Part shown: positions 7,895 to 15,593 of the stretch, in pieces
Numbering within the stretch: the first letter of the stretch is position 1
Layout of the letters: every line of letters starts with the position of its first letter
Source: Deltaproteobacteria bacterium
GTDB taxonomy: Bacteria > Desulfobacterota > Desulfofervidia > Desulfofervidales > DG-60
Direction: 5' to 3'
Assembly (NCBI GenBank): GCA_021163945.1
Contig: JAGGTC010000064.1
Coordinates: 1-20,167, forward strand
DNA length: 20,167 nt
The notes under the pieces: generated by a model
What the model was told of the DNA's origin: nothing
The model's database searches: none
The model's input: only the letters and a program-made list of their open reading frames with translations
Program-made: the position numbers and the translations under genes

Positions 7895-8977
7895 ATGGCA
7901 AAGATAGATGCCTTTTTTAGGCTTATGCATGAGCACAATGCCTCAGATTTGCATTTGCTGGTGGGTTCACCACCTGTAGTGAGAATTCACGGTGAACTGC
8001 AAAGGATAAAGTATAAGGTCTTAGAAGATGGTGAATTAAAGGACCTCCTCTATGAGATCATAAGTGAATATCAAATGAAGGTATTTGAGGAGACAGGGGA
8101 TTTAGACTTTGCCTATGAGGTCCCGGGGCTAGCCCGCTATAGGGCAAACTATTTTTTACACAAGGATGGCATTGGGGCCGTTTTCAGGGAGATCCCAAGC
8201 AAGATTATGAGTATAGATGAATTGAGGCTTCCATCAGTGCTAAAAAGCCTTGCCATGTTACCCAAGGGCCTTGTGCTGGTTACTGGCCCTACTGGTTCAG
8301 GGAAGTCCACTACCTTGGCCGCCATTATCGACTATGCCAATACCCATCGCAAGGGGAGGATCATCACTATTGAAGACCCTATTGAGTTTGTGCACCAGCA
8401 CAAAGGGTGTGTGATTAGCCATAGGGAGGTGGGGAGTCATACCAAGTCATTTGCCACTGCATTAAGGGCTGCCCTGCGTGAGGACCCAGACATTATTCTT
8501 GTAGGGGAGATCCGTGACTTAGAGACTGCTAGGCTGGCCATGGAGGCAGCCGCTACAGGGCATTTGGTCCTTAGTACACTGCACACCATTGGGGCTGCAA
8601 AGACGGTGGATAGGATGGTTGAGATGTTCCCCTCTGATGAACAAAGTCAGGTCAGATCCCTTTTTTCTGATGCCATTCGGGGTGTAATCTCACAAACACT
8701 ATTTAGGAGGATAGACAGACCTGGGCGGTGTGTGGCATTAGAGATTATGATAGCCACCTATGCAGTGCGCAACCTTATTCGTGAGAATAAGACCCATCAA
8801 ATACCTTCTCTAATACAAACTGGAAAGAAATACGGTATGCAGACCCTAGACGATGCCATTATGGACTTTTTGATAAAGGGTTGGATCGACCCTGAAGATG
8901 CCTATCTAAATGCCATGGACAAGGAAAAGTTTAGGCCCTTTCTCAAAAAGCCACTTTCAGACTTTACGGAGGTATAA
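7895..8977 (+). CDS. pilT: Type IV pilus retraction ATPase PilT
   Basis: Hexameric cytoplasmic AAA-like motor that depolymerises type IV pili, giving twitching motility and DNA uptake. 360 aa, normal length for PilT. Seen: N-terminal PAS-like domain with ASDLHLLVGSPPVVRIHG (16-33), Walker A GPTGSGKST (131-139), Asp box EDPIE (160-164), Walker B ILVGEIRD with Glu205, His box GHLVLSTLHT (222-231), and the PilT hallmark AVRNLIRE at 290-297, close to AIRNLIRE. A strong Shine-Dalgarno (AAGGAGAGG, 7883-7891) overlaps the stop of the ligase gene. That gives this gene its own good initiation signal inside the carboxylase run. The next gene is a second ATPase of the same family. Confidence 0.94.
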   Translation: MAKIDAFFRLMHEHNASDLHLLVGSPPVVRIHGELQRIKYKVLEDGELKDLLYEIISEYQMKVFEETGDLDFAYEVPGLARYRANYFLHKDGIGAVFREIPSKIMSIDELRLPSVLKSLAMLPKGLVLVTGPTGSGKSTTLAAIIDYANTHRKGRIITIEDPIEFVHQHKGCVISHREVGSHTKSFATALRAALREDPDIILVGEIRDLETARLAMEAAATGHLVLSTLHTIGAAKTVDRMVEMFPSDEQSQVRSLFSDAIRGVISQTLFRRIDRPGRCVALEIMIATYAVRNLIRENKTHQIPSLIQTGKKYGMQTLDDAIMDFLIKGWIDPEDAYLNAMDKEKFRPFLKKPLSDFTEV

Positions 8978-10141
8978 ATGGAAAAGGAGGTTATGGATTT
9001 TATCTTAGAGAGGGCCTTGAAAGAATATCCACTCTTGTCAGACATCCTCTTTACACCCTATCACCCCCTAGAGGTCTTGGAACATGGAAGGTTAAATAAG
9101 ATAAAACTGGATGGTTTAAATGTCCTTTCCCCATTTCAGATTGAAAGTATTGCGCTATACATTATTGGCAACCGCCGGAGATTACTTAAAGATTTGGTAA
9201 AAACGGGCTCTTGTGACCTACCTTACCAAATAAATAATGTCCGGTTTAGAGTTAATATATTTTCTCAGCGTACAGGCTATGCCATTGTGATGAGGAAGTT
9301 GCCCAGTGAGGTACCTACCATTGATCATCTAAAATTGCCATCTATTTTTTATGAAATTGCTAAAGAGGTATCTGGTATCGTCCTTGTAACCGGGCCTACT
9401 GGGAGTGGGAAGTCTACTTCCATTGCCGCCTTGTTAGAAGAGATTAACCATAATCGCTATTGTCATATTATAACCTTAGAGGACCCTATTGAATTTATTT
9501 TTACATCAGAAAAGGCTACCTTTAATCAAAGGGAACTAGGTACAGATTTTAGTGACTTTGCCTCTGGTTTAAGGGCCGCCTTGCGTCAGGCACCCCATAT
9601 TATAATGGTAGGTGAGATGCGTGATTCAGAGACGGTAAAGGTGGCCCTGAGTGCGGCAGAGACAGGCCATCTAGTATTAAGCACACTTCATACCTCTTAT
9701 GCGAGTCAGACTATATTTAGGATTATTGATATGGTAGGAGAGGAAGAGAAGCATTTTGTAAGGGCACGCCTGGCTGGTTCTTTGAAGTGGATAATCTGCC
9801 AGCGCCTTATCCCAAGGCTTGATGGTGGTAGGATAGCCATCTTTGATATCCTTTATAATAATTTAATGGTAAGGGAGGCCATTTTACAGGAAAAGAACCC
9901 TGGTTTCTTTTATGAAATTATGAAAAAAAGGACATTTGGTATGCAGACATTTGATCAAGAATTGCTTTCCCTTTATGAAAGGGGTTTGATAGATGAGATT
10001 ACAGCCATTACATATGCCAGTCATCGTTCCGTAGTAAGACAGGGCATAGATAAAATCAAGGTAAAGAGAGGAGAGCCTACTACAGATTTAAAGGATCTAA
10101 GCCTAGAAGAAGAAAAGGAAGAAAAGATTGGTTTCATTTAA
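8978..10141 (+). CDS. Second PilT/PilU-family pilus motor ATPase
   Basis: Secretion-type ATPase of the PilT family, probably an accessory retraction motor like PilU. 387 aa. It has Walker A GPTGSGKST (139-147), Asp box LEDPIEF (168-174), Walker B IMVGEMRD with Glu213 and His box GHLVLSTLHT (230-239). The N-terminal domain has drifted: the ASDLH motif reads LSDILFTP. The AIRNLIRE motif is replaced by LMVREAILQE, as would be expected of a PilU-like partner. The C-terminal tail is charged (EEEKEEK). It starts on the base after the pilT stop, with GGAGG (8969-8973) 5 bases upstream. Walker motifs are intact, so it is likely an active ATPase. Calling it PilU proper would need a tree. Confidence 0.9.
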   Translation: MEKEVMDFILERALKEYPLLSDILFTPYHPLEVLEHGRLNKIKLDGLNVLSPFQIESIALYIIGNRRRLLKDLVKTGSCDLPYQINNVRFRVNIFSQRTGYAIVMRKLPSEVPTIDHLKLPSIFYEIAKEVSGIVLVTGPTGSGKSTSIAALLEEINHNRYCHIITLEDPIEFIFTSEKATFNQRELGTDFSDFASGLRAALRQAPHIIMVGEMRDSETVKVALSAAETGHLVLSTLHTSYASQTIFRIIDMVGEEEKHFVRARLAGSLKWIICQRLIPRLDGGRIAIFDILYNNLMVREAILQEKNPGFFYEIMKKRTFGMQTFDQELLSLYERGLIDEITAITYASHRSVVRQGIDKIKVKRGEPTTDLKDLSLEEEKEEKIGFI

Positions 10142-10558
10142 ATGGGGACTGCTTTAATTATTGCCAATCACGATCTTGAGGCCAAGGATATAAGCAAGAC
10201 ATTAACATCCATGGGCTATGGGGTAGATATCTGTAACCAAGAAGGTGATATAGCCTCCAAGTTGTCTGGCAATTATACGCTAATATTGATTACAGAGGAC
10301 TATTTAGATACCCATCCAAACATAGAAGAGGCTATCTTAAATCTTCCACAAAAGATAAGGAGAAATACGATGTTTATCCTAATCAGCAATCGGCACAAGA
10401 CATTAAATCCATTTGTGGCCTTTTTAAGAAATTTTAATGCAGTTATAAATCTTTCAGATCTACCAAGACTTTCTGAAATCCTGAGTATTGTCACAGACCA
10501 TCACAATGAACTTTATAGAGGCTTTAAAAAGATAAGAGAAGAGGAGGAATTCCTATAA
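10142..10558 (+). CDS. Degenerate response-regulator receiver-like protein
   Basis: 138 aa with the alternating strand/helix pattern of a CheY-like receiver: strand ALIIANHD (4-11), strand YTLILIT (45-51), strand TMFILIS (76-82) and strand AVINLSD (100-106). The position expected to hold the phosphorylated aspartate is Thr51, and the usual lysine near the fifth strand is missing. I therefore read it as a pseudo-receiver that cannot be phosphorylated in the normal way. It follows the second pilus ATPase with no gap (TAA then ATG) and ends the run, overlapping the convergent nucleosidase gene by 6 bases. The context suggests a protein-protein regulator of pilus retraction. The fold call is from pattern only. 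Confidence 0.6.
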   Translation: MGTALIIANHDLEAKDISKTLTSMGYGVDICNQEGDIASKLSGNYTLILITEDYLDTHPNIEEAILNLPQKIRRNTMFILISNRHKTLNPFVAFLRNFNAVINLSDLPRLSEILSIVTDHHNELYRGFKKIREEEEFL

Positions 10559-11203
10559 AAGATTTACTAGTGTGTCTATAGTTGCCTTTTTAGATGCCTT
10601 AAAATTGGCATCTTTAAAGCCAACTTCCCAATTCCCATCAATAAATCTATCTGAGACCAAAAGGAGGACACTTGCAAAAATACCCTTTAAGTTAGAGATT
10701 TTTAAAAGGTCTGCACTTTCCATATCCATGGCCAGAATGCCTCGCTCTTTTAATTTCTCAAGTTTTGCCTCTTTCTCGGCATAGGGATTGTCTGTAGAAT
10801 AAACCGTACCAATATGATAGGTTAGATTCCCTTTTTCTAATGTGCTTATAATCATAGAGATTGAGGCCCTATCTGACCTAAAAATCCCCCTGCCCTTTGT
10901 GGCCGCACCTGCTAAGACAATATCACCTATCTTTATTTTGGGCTGCAATCCGCTGCACCAGCCAAAGAATAGTATCTCCTTTATCCCAAAGGCCCTTAAA
11001 TATTCTACAATAAGCATGACCTGAGGGCCTCCAAGGCAAGGACCAACCAGGGAAAGTCTTTCTGAAGAATACAGTTTGCTGAGAGGGAGATTATATTTTG
11101 ATTTAATCTTAACCCTTTTAAGAAACAGGCTTACATCTAAGGGGTGGGCTATAATAATTGCCTTAGGAGGGAGTTTAACTTTTGGGACAATCTTTAGATG
11201 CAT
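10553..11203 (-). CDS. Nucleoside phosphorylase/hydrolase family protein, possibly futalosine hydrolase (MqnB-like)
   Basis: 216 aa of the PNP/UDP phosphorylase-MTA/SAH nucleosidase family. Seen: GPCLGGP (54-60), the GTAGGL-like segment GWCSGL followed by IGDIV (81-96), the ribose-binding MDMES at 159-163, and a catalytic-type Ser-Asp in VSD (183-185). It is the last gene of a minus-strand run with UbiA, UbiX and UbiD homologues. That makes a menaquinone-related reaction such as futalosine cleavage a reasonable guess. MTA/SAH nucleosidase or purine salvage is also possible, and MqnA, MqnC and MqnD are not in the window. The ATG overlaps the UbiA-family gene by 10 bases, implying coupling; no Shine-Dalgarno is visible. 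Confidence 0.75.
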   Translation of the reverse strand: MHLKIVPKVKLPPKAIIIAHPLDVSLFLKRVKIKSKYNLPLSKLYSSERLSLVGPCLGGPQVMLIVEYLRAFGIKEILFFGWCSGLQPKIKIGDIVLAGAATKGRGIFRSDRASISMIISTLEKGNLTYHIGTVYSTDNPYAEKEAKLEKLKERGILAMDMESADLLKISNLKGIFASVLLLVSDRFIDGNWEVGFKDANFKASKKATIDTLVNLL

Positions 11204-12069
11204 GGCAATGCCAAAATGACGATAACAAACATGATTACAGATACAAATCCATTGAATGTAAAGAAGGCCACATTTACCTTAGAGAGGTCATGGGGCTTTA
11301 CCAATAGGTGCTCAGCAAAGAGTATTATCGCAACCCCAGCCAATCCAAGAAAATAGATAGGTGAGAGCATAGAAAGCCTCCCTACATAATAAAAGCAAAC
11401 AATGGTGATCATGTGAAAGAGGGTAGAGATAAAAAGCGCATTTTTTATGCCAAATCTTACAGGTATAGAGTGAAGGCCCTCTTGCATATCAAAATTGTAG
11501 TCAAGGCAAGAGTATATGATGTCAAAGCCTGCCCCCCAAAACATTACCCCCATTGCCAAAAGGAGGCAGGTCAAGGTGAACTCTGGTCTGATGGCCAACC
11601 ACCCCCCCAATGGCCCTAAGGACATAGCAAGCCCCAAAAATAGGTGTGTTGTCCAAGTAAATCTCTTTGTATAAGAGTAGGCCAAAATGATGATTAATGC
11701 ACAGGGGGAAAGGCAGAATACTAGGTGATTTAAATAATAGGTGGCTATGAAAAATAAAGCAATAGATACCCCTATCACACCATAAACCCACCTTAGGCTG
11801 AGCCTTCCCCTTGGAAGGATGCGGTTCCTTGTGCGTGGATTTTTACTATCAATTTCCCTATCTACTAGTCGATTAAAGCTCATAGCCGCAGTCCTGGCCG
11901 ATGCCATTGCCAAGACAATTAAAAGGATTTTTTCTAATGGAGGAATGCTGCCCCTTGCCAAAAATGCGCCTATAAAGGTAAATGGGAGGACGAATATGGT
12001 ATGTTCAAACTTTATCATCTCTAGGGTAAGGCGTATTTTATCTAAGGCCCTCATTTTTCTGTACCTCAT
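11194..12069 (-). CDS. mqnP: UbiA-family prenyltransferase (MqnP-like, menaquinone synthesis)
   Basis: Integral membrane enzyme that attaches the polyprenyl tail to an aromatic acid, probably 1,4-dihydroxy-6-naphthoate. 291 aa with eight or so hydrophobic segments. The first aspartate motif is NRLVDREID (66-74), and the second is built from Asp183, Asp190 and Asp194 (FDIIYSCLDYNFD). These bind Mg and the prenyl diphosphate. The neighbouring UbiD and UbiX homologues support the futalosine-route assignment over ubiquinone synthesis, but 4-hydroxybenzoate prenyltransferase cannot be ruled out by sequence. Start choice is open: ATG at 12069, or ATG at 12054 (286 aa), which has GAGG 8 bases upstream. 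Both lie inside the end of the UbiX gene. Confidence 0.85.
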   Translation of the reverse strand: MRYRKMRALDKIRLTLEMIKFEHTIFVLPFTFIGAFLARGSIPPLEKILLIVLAMASARTAAMSFNRLVDREIDSKNPRTRNRILPRGRLSLRWVYGVIGVSIALFFIATYYLNHLVFCLSPCALIIILAYSYTKRFTWTTHLFLGLAMSLGPLGGWLAIRPEFTLTCLLLAMGVMFWGAGFDIIYSCLDYNFDMQEGLHSIPVRFGIKNALFISTLFHMITIVCFYYVGRLSMLSPIYFLGLAGVAIILFAEHLLVKPHDLSKVNVAFFTFNGFVSVIMFVIVILALPCI

Positions 12070-12619
12070 CCCAGCCTTTGGTCAGTGTGTGAGGTATCTT
12101 TAATAGGTCCAATACCCTCCCCACAATAAAATTGGCCAGGTCCTGAATAGTCTTTGGTTTTTGATAAAATCCGGGCATGGCAGGCAAAATTGTAGCACCT
12201 GCAGAGGCCAAGGTGAGCATATTCCTGAGCTGTATCACATTGAGCGGGGTTTCCCTGGGCACCAAAATCAAGGGTCTATTTTCCTTTAACATTACATCTG
12301 CTGTGCGATGAATGAGGTTGTTAGATACCCCTTGAGCAATAGCTGCAAGTGTCCCCATAGAACAGGGCATAATCACCATTGCCTTTACCGAATAAGACCC
12401 ACTGGCCATTGGTGCCCACCAATCATCTTCAGCATATAGGCCTATCTCTGGGGGGAGCATACTTGAGATGGGCCTGCCCATCTCCCATTCCCATATCCTC
12501 TCCCCAACCTTAGAGATTAGACACTTTATCGGCATGCCTTGCTTATAGAAATACTCTAGCATTGTCTTAGCATAAATCATTCCACTTGCCCCGGTGATAG
12601 CTAAAACAATTTCTTCCAT
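12038..12619 (-). CDS. ubiX: UbiX-family flavin prenyltransferase (MqnM-like)
   Basis: Makes prenylated FMN, the cofactor that UbiD-type decarboxylases need, from FMN and a dimethylallyl (mono)phosphate. 193 aa, normal length. The N-terminal flavin-binding ITGASGMIYA (8-17) is clear. So are PCSMGTLAAIA (85-95), SNNLIHRTADVMLKE (99-113) and RETPL (122-126). It overlaps the end of the UbiD gene by 19 bases and runs 32 bases into the start of the UbiA gene, so the three are very likely made together. It is the cofactor supplier for the adjacent decarboxylase. Confidence 0.93.
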   Translation of the reverse strand: MEEIVLAITGASGMIYAKTMLEYFYKQGMPIKCLISKVGERIWEWEMGRPISSMLPPEIGLYAEDDWWAPMASGSYSVKAMVIMPCSMGTLAAIAQGVSNNLIHRTADVMLKENRPLILVPRETPLNVIQLRNMLTLASAGATILPAMPGFYQKPKTIQDLANFIVGRVLDLLKIPHTLTKGWDEVQKNEGLR

Positions 12620-14043
12620 AAGTGGTCTATCTTCTCCTTTATCTCTTTATCCATCTCAACCACATCTGGCCACTGCCTTTTGAAACCCTCCTCTTTCCAC
12701 TTCCTTGTGGCATCAATGCCCATCTTACTGCCAAAGAGGGGCTGTGGGGCGGCATGATCCAAGGCATCTACAGGGCCCTCTGAAAAGATGATGTCCCTTT
12801 TAGGGTCAATGTTGTTTCCCAATCGCCACAATGCCTCAGAGATATTTTGTACATCTACCTCTTTGTCAAAGACAATGATGATCTTTGTAAACATCATCTG
12901 CCCTAGACCCCACAAGGCATGCATTACCTTTTTTGCATGACCAGGATAGCGTTTATCTATAGAGACAAGGGCCAGATTGTGAAAGACGCCCTCTATGGGG
13001 AGGTTTATATCTATAATCTCTGGTAGTTGCTTTTTGATAAGGGGCAAAAATATGCGCTCTGTGGCCTTTGCCATATAACAGTCCTCCATGGGGGGGCGCC
13101 CTACAATAGTGGCTGGGTAGATGAGGTCTTTTCTGTGGGTGATGCATGTGATATGAAATACAGGGTATTCATCTGGCAGTGAATAATAACCTGTGTGGTC
13201 GCCAAATGGCCCCTCTAGGCGCCTTTCGTATGGCTCTACATAGCCCTCTAAGACAATTTGTGAGTGTGCGGGGACCTCATGGTCAATGGTTATACACCTT
13301 ACCATCTCTACTGGCTCATTTCTAATGAAGCCAGAAAATAATATCTCATCCATATCCTCTGGGAGTGGGGCCGTTGCTGCATAGGTGGTAGCTGGGTCTG
13401 GCCCAATGGCAACCGCTACCTCTAGCCTCTTCCCTAACCTCTCTGAAACTCTATAGTGCTGGGCCCCCCCTTTATGGGGGTGCCAGTGCATACCTGTAGT
13501 ATTTTTATCATATACCTGCAACCTGTACATCCCCACATTCCTCACACCCGTAATAGGGTGCTTTGTAAACACCAGAGGGAGTGTGATGAATGGCCCACCA
13601 TCCTTTGGCCAGCAGTGAAGGATGGGGAATTTCCCCAAATCTACCTCTCTATCCATAAGTACTACCTCTTGACAAGGGGCCTTCTTTACCAATTTTGGAA
13701 ATACATTAGAGAGTCTTTTAAGTTTTGGGATAAGCTTCAATTTTTTTATCAGGCTATCGGGCGCCTCTGCCTGAAAGAAGTGGTCAATCTCTTCACCTAT
13801 CTCTTCTAAGCGATTTACACCTAAGGCAAGGCACATCCTCCTGTAGGAGCCAAATGCATTTGTGAGGACTGGTATATTGTATCCACGGACATTCTCAAAT
13901 AGGAGTGCAGGCCCATGTTCTTTGCACACCCTATCCGTAATCTCTGTAATCTCTAGGTATGGGCTAACAGGCTCCTTTATGTGTAAGAGTTCACCCTTCT
14001 TTTCTAGATCAGAGATAAATTCGTTTAGATCACGGTAGGCCAT
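12601..14043 (-). CDS. UbiD-family decarboxylase (MqnL-like, menaquinone synthesis)
   Basis: Prenyl-FMN-dependent, non-oxidative aromatic decarboxylase. Here it probably removes the carboxyl group from the prenylated naphthoate in menaquinone synthesis. 480 aa, usual for the family. Candidate catalytic residues are Arg174 in GMYRLQ, Glu277 and Asp282 in EGPFGDHTGYY. HWHPHKGG (186-193) marks the Mn/cofactor region. Reaction and substrate are inferred from neighbours: UbiX and a UbiA prenyltransferase follow at once on the same strand. The ATG at 14043 overlaps the TPR gene by 14 bases. Other UbiD enzymes acting on aromatic acids are the alternative. Confidence 0.9.
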   Translation of the reverse strand: MAYRDLNEFISDLEKKGELLHIKEPVSPYLEITEITDRVCKEHGPALLFENVRGYNIPVLTNAFGSYRRMCLALGVNRLEEIGEEIDHFFQAEAPDSLIKKLKLIPKLKRLSNVFPKLVKKAPCQEVVLMDREVDLGKFPILHCWPKDGGPFITLPLVFTKHPITGVRNVGMYRLQVYDKNTTGMHWHPHKGGAQHYRVSERLGKRLEVAVAIGPDPATTYAATAPLPEDMDEILFSGFIRNEPVEMVRCITIDHEVPAHSQIVLEGYVEPYERRLEGPFGDHTGYYSLPDEYPVFHITCITHRKDLIYPATIVGRPPMEDCYMAKATERIFLPLIKKQLPEIIDINLPIEGVFHNLALVSIDKRYPGHAKKVMHALWGLGQMMFTKIIIVFDKEVDVQNISEALWRLGNNIDPKRDIIFSEGPVDALDHAAPQPLFGSKMGIDATRKWKEEGFKRQWPDVVEMDKEIKEKIDHLWKKLF

Positions 14044-14746
14044 CTCTAGCCAAGTTTTTTTGGTTGGAAAGTGCCTTTACCTTTAATTCTAGCCAGGCAG
14101 GCCCAAATGGGGTAGCAGATGTGAGGTTGTTTTTTGACTCTAATGCACTTTTATACATATTATATGCCTCAGATACCTTTCCCTCCCCCTCTAGGATTAG
14201 ACCCAATTGTGCATAGGCCCAACTAGAAAGCGGGTGCCCCTTCCATTTTTCGATCATCGTTTTTAGATATTTCTTTGCCAGATCCATCTTTCCCAATTTT
14301 TCATAATCGCAAATAATGGCATGTAAGACAAATGGCCTTAAGGAATTATTGCCTTTTGTGGCCTTTAAATAACTTTCATATAGGGATATGGCCTCCTTAT
14401 AATTCCCATTTTGCTCATATATATGAGCCAATTTTAAATAGGAGAATTTTGCTATACCCATTCGTGGGTATTTCTCTAGTATTTGATTAAAAATTTTTAT
14501 TGCCTCTTCCCTTTTGTCCTCATTTAATAACCTTTCAGCCTGGGCATAAAATGATAAAGCATACTCTTTTTTCTTTTTATACCAATGTCTTCCTAAGAGG
14601 CTGGAGAGAATGACAAGGGTGAGGACAATAGAGACAAACATTACCTTTTTTGGGTTTTCCTGGATATAATTTAAGATACGATTTGGCATGGAGATGAATT
14701 CATCTGGGGCAGTAATAGGCCTCTTTTTCTTGATCTTAGTAACCAT
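14030..14746 (-). CDS. Membrane-anchored TPR protein
   Basis: 238 aa. A basic cytoplasmic start is followed by one transmembrane helix (about 35-52, VMFVSIVLTLVILSSLL). After that come TPR-like helical pairs with the pattern A..L....Y..A (about 65-215), expected in the periplasm. The layout resembles YfgM-type or BamD-like scaffolds; I cannot name a function. It heads the minus-strand menaquinone run and overlaps UbiD by 14 bases. The ATG at 14746 lies 6 bases after a -10-like TATTAA, so it would be nearly leaderless. An internal ATG at 14689 (Met20) is possible but has no better ribosome site. Confidence 0.8.
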   Translation of the reverse strand: MVTKIKKKRPITAPDEFISMPNRILNYIQENPKKVMFVSIVLTLVILSSLLGRHWYKKKKEYALSFYAQAERLLNEDKREEAIKIFNQILEKYPRMGIAKFSYLKLAHIYEQNGNYKEAISLYESYLKATKGNNSLRPFVLHAIICDYEKLGKMDLAKKYLKTMIEKWKGHPLSSWAYAQLGLILEGEGKVSEAYNMYKSALESKNNLTSATPFGPAWLELKVKALSNQKNLARDGLP

Positions 14747-14752
14747 GGTTGC

Positions 14753-14781
14753 TTAATAGCATGGCAGACAATATAGGTCAA
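14753..14781 (-). promoter_or_regulatory. Candidate promoter of the TPR-ubiD-ubiX-ubiA run
   Basis: Read on the minus strand: TTGACC (14781-14776), a 17-base spacer, then TATTAA (14758-14753), followed after 6 bases by the ATG at 14746. Transcription would start on or beside the start codon. The -35 box lies back to back with a plus-strand TTGACA (14785-14790). Together they form a near-perfect palindrome, GTCAAG-N-CTTGAC, at 14777-14789. Confidence 0.5.
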
Positions 14782-14823
14782 GGCTTGACAGGATACGGCA
14801 TTTTATTAATCGTTTTAGGATAG

Positions 14824-15234
14824 ATGAAGGGCCATTATTCTCTATATACTGATGGTGCCAGTCGTGGGAATCCAGGCCATGCGGGTGCTGGGGTTGTTAT
14901 AATTGACCCAAAAGGCAAGGTCATTTGCAAGAGGGCGGTTTATTTGGGAAAAAAGACAAACAATGAGGCAGAATACCTGGCCCTGATTTTGGGATTAAAT
15001 GAGGTCTGCAGGCGCTGTCTGAAAGAGATTTGTATCTTTTTAGATTCAAATTTGATTGTAAACCAGATCAAAGGTGTCTTTAGTGTAAAGGCCCCAAATT
15101 TAATCCCACTCTATTTAAAGGTAAGGCAGCTATTGAGGAAGGTACCCAAATATGATATCTTTTATATAAGAAGAGAGAAAAATAAATTAGCAGATAGATT
15201 AGCAAATTTGGGCATAGATAGGGAGTTAAAGTAG
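14824..15234 (+). CDS. Ribonuclease HI family protein
   Basis: Cleaves RNA in RNA-DNA hybrids. 136 aa, near the minimal RNase HI fold. The catalytic acids are all present: Asp10 in YTDGASRGNPG, Glu48 in TNNEAEY, Asp74 in FLDSNLIVNQIKG and Asp124 in NKLADRLAN. It lacks the basic handle of E. coli RnhA, like the short Bacillus/archaeal-type RNase HI proteins. A TTGACA at 14785-14790 could start its promoter, but the -10 is poor (TTAATC after 15 bases). AGGA sits only 3 bases before the ATG. Its last codons and stop form the 5' strand of the outer helix of RNase P RNA, so the two genes are physically interlocked and probably co-transcribed. Confidence 0.9.
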   Translation: MKGHYSLYTDGASRGNPGHAGAGVVIIDPKGKVICKRAVYLGKKTNNEAEYLALILGLNEVCRRCLKEICIFLDSNLIVNQIKGVFSVKAPNLIPLYLKVRQLLRKVPKYDIFYIRREKNKLADRLANLGIDRELK

Positions 15235-15593
15235 GCGAATGGTCGCTCACCATCTGGTGAGAGGAAAGTCCGGGCTCCATAGGGCAGGGTGCTGGGTAAC
15301 GCCCAGTAAGGGTGACCTTAGGAAAGTGCCACAGAAAATAGACCGCCAGCGGCCCTATTTCATAGGGTGCGGGCAAGGGTGAAAAGGTGAGGTAAGGGCT
15401 CACCGCCCAGGTGGTGACACCTGGGGCACGGCAAACCCCACCCGGAGCAAGACCAAGCAGAGGGCGAGTGGCCCGCTCAATGCCCTCGGGTAGGTCGCAA
15501 GAGGCGGGAGGTAACTTCCGTCCCAGAGGAATGACCATTACCCTTTAGGGAGTGATCCCTAGGGGGAACAGAACTCGGCTTATGACCTACTTT
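15228..15593 (+). ncRNA. rnpB: RNase P RNA (bacterial type A)
   Basis: Catalytic RNA that trims tRNA 5' leaders. The conserved 5' core GAGGAAAGTCCGGGCTCC is at 15261-15278 and the 3' core ACAGAACTCGGCTTA at 15568-15582; these form P4. P2 pairs AATGGTC (15238-15244) with GACCATT (15533-15539). P3 is a short hairpin CTCACC-ATCT-GGTGAG (15246-15261). Inner landmarks GTGCCACAGAAAATAGACCGCC, GGTAAGGGCTCACCGC and GGCAAACCCCACCCGGAGCAAG match the P8-P12 region. P1 begins as AAAGTAGG/CCTACTTT, and pairing continues to 15 bp (15221-15235 with 15586-15600). The exact ends are therefore uncertain by several bases. It overlaps the end of the RNase HI gene and the end of glmM on the other strand. Confidence 0.96.

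Noticed and set aside
10545..10554. Palindrome AGGAATTCCT at the convergent gene ends as a bidirectional terminator
   Set aside because: No loop and no flanking T runs; it lies in the overlapping coding ends and is short enough to be chance.
13456..13809. Open plus-strand frame inside the UbiD gene
   Set aside because: Antisense to a well-supported enzyme, no ribosome site, no recognisable domain.
14785..14811. Full promoter for RNase HI from TTGACA at 14785
   Set aside because: The -35 is perfect but the best -10 (TTAATC) is at 15 bases spacing and matches poorly; kept only as a possibility in the gene entry.
15080..15538. Open minus-strand frame of about 150 codons across the RNase P RNA
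   Set aside because: It lies antisense to a well-conserved structural RNA, is proline-rich without domain pattern, and is explained by GC-rich RNA sequence.
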